From Polynucleobacter sp. AP-Melu-500A-A1 (lineage in GTDB: Bacteria; Pseudomonadota; Gammaproteobacteria; Burkholderiales; Burkholderiaceae): a stretch of DNA of 64,000 bases. The notes below the pieces were generated by a model. It searched no databases. It saw only the letters and a list, made by a program, of their open reading frames with translations, and was not told the origin of the DNA. The translations under genes and the position numbers were made by a program. This document shows, piece after piece, positions 60,266 to 64,000 of this stretch; the first letter of the stretch is position 1; each line of letters begins with the position of its first letter. The stretch is from positions 248,001 through 312,000 of the forward strand of contig NZ_JACVOZ010000001.1 of NCBI RefSeq assembly GCF_018882125.1, written 5' to 3'.

Positions 60266-61093
60266 ATGGGCCAAAAGATTAACCCCACCGGATTCCGACT
60301 CGCGGTAACGAAGAATTGGACATCACGTTGGTACGCAAACAACACTGACTTCGCAAAGATGCTGAAAGAGGACGTAGATGTCCGCATCTATTTGAAGAAG
60401 AAGTTGAAAAATGCATCAGTAAGCAAAGTCATTATCGAGCGTCCTGCAAAGAACGCACGTATCACTATCTATAGTTCACGTCCAGGCGTTGTAATTGGCA
60501 AAAAAGGTGAAGATATTGAAGTGCTCCGTCGCGAATTACAAAAGCGTATGGGCGTTCCTGTTCATGTGAATATCGAAGAAATTCGTAAGCCTGAAGTTGA
60601 TGCGCAATTGATTGCTGATTCCATTACTCAACAGTTAGAAAAGCGCATCATGTTCCGTCGCGCGATGAAACGTGCAATGCAAAGCGCAATGCGTCTTGGC
60701 GCACAAGGTATCAAGATCATGTCTTCTGGTCGCTTGAATGGCGCTGAAATTGCTCGTCGTGAATGGTACCGTGAAGGTCGCGTTCCACTTCACACATTGA
60801 AGGCTGATATTGATTACGCAACATCAGAAGCCGAAACTACTTACGGCATTATCGGCGTAAAAGTTTGGGTATACAAAGGCGACACATTAGGTCGTGGTGC
60901 TGAAGCTCAAGTAGCTGCTCCATCTGCTGAACCAGCTGCTGAAGAAAAGAAAACGCGTCGTGTTCCAAGCAAAACAGTTGCTCGTAAACCAGCTGCTGGC
61001 ACTGACAAGCCATTAGTTGCTGCTAAGCCAGCAATAAAGCGTGTGCGTAAGGTTGAAGTACCTGCCGCAGATACGCAGAAGTCAGGAGAGTAA
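60266..61093 (+). CDS. rpsC: 30S ribosomal protein S3 with C-terminal basic/Ala-rich tail
   Basis: 275 aa against 233 in E. coli. KH domain with [27 protein letters not shown] for helicase function. The tail after residue about 215 is Ala/Lys/Pro-rich; long S3 tails are common in Burkholderiales, so this looks normal for the group. Confidence 0.97.
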   Translation: MGQKINPTGFRLAVTKNWTSRWYANNTDFAKMLKEDVDVRIYLKKKLKNASVSKVIIERPAKNARITIYSSRPGVVIGKKGEDIEVLRRELQKRMGVPVHVNIEEIRKPEVDAQLIADSITQQLEKRIMFRRAMKRAMQSAMRLGAQGIKIMSSGRLNGAEIARREWYREGRVPLHTLKADIDYATSEAETTYGIIGVKVWVYKGDTLGRGAEAQVAAPSAEPAAEEKKTRRVPSKTVARKPAAGTDKPLVAAKPAIKRVRKVEVPAADTQKSGE

Positions 61094-61095
61094 GA

Positions 61096-61509
61096 ATGCT
61101 ACAACCAAAGCGTCGTAAGTATCGTAAGGAACAAAAAGGCCGTAACACTGGCGTGGCAACACGCGGTAGTTCTGTAGCCTTTGGTGACTTTGGATTGAAG
61201 GCCGTTGGCCGTGGTCGTTTGACTGCTCGTCAAATCGAGTCAGCACGTCGCGCGATGACACGTCATATTAAGCGTGGTGGCCGTATCTGGATTCGCATTT
61301 TCCCAGATAAGCCAATTTCACAAAAACCTGCTGAAGTACGTATGGGCAATGGTAAAGGTAATCCAGAGTACTACGTAGCTGAAATTCAACCAGGCAAAGT
61401 GCTCTATGAGATGGACGGTGTCGATGAGCAATTGGCACGTGAGGCTTTCAAGCTTGCTGCTGCTAAGTTGCCTTTACAGACCACTTTCGTGATTCGCCAC
61501 TTAGGTTGA
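61096..61509 (+). CDS. rplP: 50S ribosomal protein L16
   Basis: 137 aa. [17 protein letters not shown] start, [19 protein letters not shown] and [17 protein letters not shown]. Full length. Confidence 0.98.
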   Translation: MLQPKRRKYRKEQKGRNTGVATRGSSVAFGDFGLKAVGRGRLTARQIESARRAMTRHIKRGGRIWIRIFPDKPISQKPAEVRMGNGKGNPEYYVAEIQPGKVLYEMDGVDEQLAREAFKLAAAKLPLQTTFVIRHLG

Positions 61510-61523
61510 TCGGGATAGATATT

Positions 61524-61718
61524 ATGAAAAATACTGAATTAACATCAAAAGATCTGAATGCTTTGAATACAGAGTTAACCGAGCTCCTAAAGACCGGTTT
61601 TAAGCTCCGCATGCAAAAAGGCACTCAGCAACTCACAAATACCAGCCAATTGGGTAAAAATAAGCGCGACATTGCTCGCGTGAAGACTTTTATTGCCCAA
61701 AAGACTGCACAGAAATAA
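61524..61718 (+). CDS. rpmC: 50S ribosomal protein L29
   Basis: 64 aa from ATG 61524. An upstream ATG at 61506, overlapping the rplP stop, would add an atypical [28 protein letters not shown] and [11 protein letters not shown] are family-typical. Confidence 0.94.
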   Translation: MKNTELTSKDLNALNTELTELLKTGFKLRMQKGTQQLTNTSQLGKNKRDIARVKTFIAQKTAQK

Positions 61719-61730
61719 GGAAAAAGGGAT

Positions 61731-62000
61731 ATGACTGAATTATCTAAACCCTTGCGCCGTACCCTAGTGGGCCGTGTTGTTAGCGACAAAATGCAAAAAA
61801 CTGTGACGGTGTTAGTTGAGCGTCAAGTGAAGCACCCAGTGATTGGTAAGTACGTTGGCCAATCGAAAAAGTACCATGCTCATGATGAAGCTGGCACATA
61901 CAAGATGGGTGACACCGTTGAAATTGCTGAATCTAGGCCAATTTCACGCACAAAATCTTGGGTTGTGACTCGTCTAGTCCAAGCTTCAAAGGGTATTTAA
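61731..62000 (+). CDS. rpsQ: 30S ribosomal protein S17
   Basis: 89 aa. [20 protein letters not shown] and [18 protein letters not shown] are conserved. Last gene of the S10 operon. Confidence 0.97.
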   Translation: MTELSKPLRRTLVGRVVSDKMQKTVTVLVERQVKHPVIGKYVGQSKKYHAHDEAGTYKMGDTVEIAESRPISRTKSWVVTRLVQASKGI

Positions 62001-62183
62001 AGAAATATTAGGGATTTTGGTGAAGTTTCTTCCCAAATCCCTGATTTAAGTAGTAGAATAGAAGGCTTCTCTAGTTTTATTGGAGAATCAGTGTTTTTCA
62101 TTAATTCCGGGTTTTAGCTTTCGTTAAAACCCATAGACGGAACCAAGACTGTTTGCCTTTGGCCAATAAGTTGGGGATTAGAA
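62001..62183 (+). promoter_or_regulatory. rpsQ-rplN gap with hairpin and -10-like TAGAAT
   Basis: 183 bases, no gene. Hairpin of 10 of 11 pairs (62010-62020 with 62032-62042), then TAGAAT at 62054-62059 without a good -35 at 17 bases. Downstream AGGCTTCTC resembles the segment after the rplC promoter (AAGGCTTCGC). Probably the start of the spc operon transcript. Confidence 0.5.
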
Positions 62184-62552
62184 ATGATACAAACCGAAAG
62201 TAGATTACAGGTCGCCGATAATACTGGCGCCAGTGAAGTTTTATGCATCAAGGTATTGGGCGGCTCAAAGCGTCGTTACGCCAGTATCGGTGATGTCATC
62301 AAAGTTAGCGTGAAATCCGCTGCTCCACGTGGCCGTGTAAAAAAAGGTGATATTTATAACGCCGTAGTAGTGAGAACTGCTAAGGGTGTTCGCCGTCCAG
62401 ACGGTTCATTGATTAAGTTCGATGCAAACGCTGCGGTATTGCTTAACGCTAAGTTAGAGCCAATTGGCACACGTATCTTTGGACCAGTAACACGCGAGTT
62501 GCGTACTGAAAAGTTCATGAAGATCGTTTCTCTCGCCCCCGAAGTTATTTAA
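62184..62552 (+). CDS. rplN: 50S ribosomal protein L14
   Basis: 122 aa. [21 protein letters not shown] start, [23 protein letters not shown]. First gene of the spc operon. Confidence 0.98.
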   Translation: MIQTESRLQVADNTGASEVLCIKVLGGSKRRYASIGDVIKVSVKSAAPRGRVKKGDIYNAVVVRTAKGVRRPDGSLIKFDANAAVLLNAKLEPIGTRIFGPVTRELRTEKFMKIVSLAPEVI

Positions 62553-62561
62553 GAGGCTGAT

Positions 62562-62870
62562 ATGAAAAAGATTCGTAAAGGTGATTCCGTAGTTCTATTG
62601 ACTGGCCGCGATAAAGGCAAGCAAGGAACTGTAACTGCCGTTCTCGAAAACAAATTAGTGATCGAAGGCGTGAATATTTATAAAAAGAGCGTTAAGCCAA
62701 ACCCAGCTGCAGGTATAACCGGCGGCATGATTGACAAGACGATGCCTGTTCACATTTCTAATGTGGCTGTGGTTGACGGTAACGGCAAGCCATCACGTGT
62801 TGGTATCAAACTCGTTGATGGTAAAAAACAGCGTTTCCTCAAAACCACTGGCGCAACATTGAGCGCATAA
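62562..62870 (+). CDS. rplX: 50S ribosomal protein L24
   Basis: 102 aa. [26 protein letters not shown] motif, and the GINIYKK-like loop (here GVNIYKK). Assembly initiator of 50S. Confidence 0.98.
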   Translation: MKKIRKGDSVVLLTGRDKGKQGTVTAVLENKLVIEGVNIYKKSVKPNPAAGITGGMIDKTMPVHISNVAVVDGNGKPSRVGIKLVDGKKQRFLKTTGATLSA

Positions 62871-62886
62871 GGGGCACGGACAAATT

Positions 62887-63429
62887 ATGAGCACACGTTT
62901 TCAAGAGCACTATCAAGCTAAAGTTGTTGCTGATTTGATTGCCAAATTTGGCTACAAGTCTGCAATGGAAGTTCCACGCATTACTAAAGTTACCCTGAAT
63001 ATGGGCTTGGGTGATGCAGTGAACGACAAGAAGATTATCGAAAATGCAGTTGGCGATTTAACTAAAGTTGCAGGCCAAAAGCCAGTAGTAACTAAAGCCA
63101 AAAAAGCGATTGCAGGTTTCAAAATTCGTCAAGGCTACCCAATCGGTGCCATGGTGACATTGCGTGGTCAACGCATGTATGAATTCTTAGATCGCTTCGT
63201 TACTGTTGCATTGCCACGCGTACGTGACTTCCGTGGAATCTCTGGTAAAGCATTTGACGGCCGCGGTAATTACAACATCGGCGTTAAAGAACAGATCATT
63301 TTCCCTGAAATCGAATACGACAAGATTGATGCCCTCCGTGGTCTCAATATTAGTATTACGACGACCGCTAAAACCGACGAAGAAGCAAAAGCTTTGTTGG
63401 CAGCGTTCAAATTCCCTTTCCGCAATTAA
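62887..63429 (+). CDS. rplE: 50S ribosomal protein L5
   Basis: 180 aa. [21 protein letters not shown] and [22 protein letters not shown] conserved; binds 5S rRNA. Confidence 0.98.
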   Translation: MSTRFQEHYQAKVVADLIAKFGYKSAMEVPRITKVTLNMGLGDAVNDKKIIENAVGDLTKVAGQKPVVTKAKKAIAGFKIRQGYPIGAMVTLRGQRMYEFLDRFVTVALPRVRDFRGISGKAFDGRGNYNIGVKEQIIFPEIEYDKIDALRGLNISITTTAKTDEEAKALLAAFKFPFRN

Positions 63430-63438
63430 GAGGCTAAC

Positions 63439-63744
63439 GTGGCAAAACTATCCCTGATTGAGCGCGAGAATAAGCGCGCAAAAACTGTAGAGAAGTACGC
63501 TGTAAAGCGTGCTGAATTGAAAGCGATCATTGCTGATCAAGCACGTAGCGATGAAGAGCGCTATGAAGCTCGCTTAAAACTACAGGCACTTCCACGTAAC
63601 GCAAGCCCGATTCGTCAAAGAAATCGTTGTTCATTAACCGGTCGCCCACGTGGCACATTCCGCAAGTTCGGTTTGGCTCGTAGCAAGATTCGTGAAATCG
63701 CCTTTCGTGGCGAAATCCCCGGTTTAACCAAGGCCAGCTGGTAA
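63439..63744 (+). CDS. rpsN: 30S ribosomal protein S14
   Basis: 101 aa, GTG start. The long zinc-free type: ends [20 protein letters not shown] and no CxxC motif. [19 protein letters not shown] start. Confidence 0.97.
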   Translation: MAKLSLIERENKRAKTVEKYAVKRAELKAIIADQARSDEERYEARLKLQALPRNASPIRQRNRCSLTGRPRGTFRKFGLARSKIREIAFRGEIPGLTKASW

Positions 63745-63768
63745 GCGGCGAAAGAATTAGGAGAACTC

Positions 63769-64000
63769 ATGAGTATCAGCGATCCAATCGCCGACATGTT
63801 GACAAGGATCCGCAATGCGCAAGCAGTGCAGAAACCCGTAGTCTTGATGCCGTCGTCAAAAGTTAAAGTAGCCATCGCAAAAGTGTTGCAAGATGAAGGC
63901 TATATCGAGAGTTTTGAAATCAAAGGTGAAGCAGCTAAGCCAGTGCTCCACATCGATCTCAAATACTATGCAGGCCGTCCTGTTATTGAGCGTATTGACC
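63769..64000 (+). CDS. rpsH: 30S ribosomal protein S8, 3' end outside the window
   Basis: 77 codons present: [18 protein letters not shown] and the [18 protein letters not shown] region, typical S8 start. TAGGAGAACTC just before the ATG. Cut by the window edge; the spc operon continues beyond. Confidence 0.97.

Noticed and set aside
60911-61093. S3 C-terminal tail as a novel domain
   Set aside because: Long basic tails on S3 are usual in Burkholderiales as far as I recall, so it is noted only in the gene entry.

Overview
The window looks like a chromosome segment of a Polynucleobacter-type betaproteobacterium (Burkholderiaceae). I infer this from protein style and gene order: gyrB, a SET protein, a DUF3717 protein, mnmG-rsmG-parA-parB-atpIBEFHAGDC-hemE-priA, an rrn operon, then tRNA-tuf-secE-nusG-rplKAJL-rpoBC-rpsLG-fusA-tuf-S10/spc ribosomal genes. 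Moderate-to-low GC and many short intergenic gaps fit a streamlined freshwater genome. The species is not determined. Two eroding genes suggest some ongoing gene loss.

Region 1 (1-10.5 kb): the 3' part of gyrB, a small SET-domain methyltransferase and a DUF3717 protein. Then comes a complete five-gene branched-chain-amino-acid-type ABC importer (two ATPases, binding protein, two permeases). Convergent to it is an operon of acyl-CoA dehydrogenase, short-chain dehydrogenase and an APH-fold kinase. The kinase and the Asp-for-Glu dehydrogenase resemble the 4-hydroxyacyl-CoA phosphorylation/elimination route (ACAD10/11, Lva).

Region 2 (10.5-26.5 kb): a TSUP exporter, then the origin-proximal block mnmG-rsmG-parA-parB with two perfect 16-bp parS palindromes (one inside mnmG), the complete F1Fo ATP synthase operon, hemE, an AT-rich gap with DnaA boxes, and priA.

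Region 3 (26.4-32.5 kb): an accessory stretch with lone gcvH, a decayed metallo-beta-lactamase-fold gene, a small zinc-ribbon-like protein, a fatty acid desaturase, tRNA-Arg, a frameshifted cytochrome c5 pseudogene, rsmI, a DiaA-type SIS protein, a DolP-type BON lipoprotein, a small cytochrome c and a GNAT acetyltransferase.

Region 4 (32.5-38.1 kb): one rRNA operon (promoter, boxA, 16S, tRNA-Ile, tRNA-Ala, boxA, 23S, 5S, terminator) with readable RNase III-type processing stems.

Region 5 (38.1-64 kb): the information-processing cluster. Two tuf copies that look identical flank secE-nusG-rplKAJL-rpoBC-rpsLG-fusA, followed by the S10 operon and the start of the spc operon, cut inside rpsH. RNA structures in the rplJ, rplL-rpoB, rpsL-rpsG and rpsJ leaders, plus several sigma70 promoters with 17-bp spacers, suggest how the block is regulated. 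I found no CRISPR array, insertion sequence, prophage or obvious new defence system.
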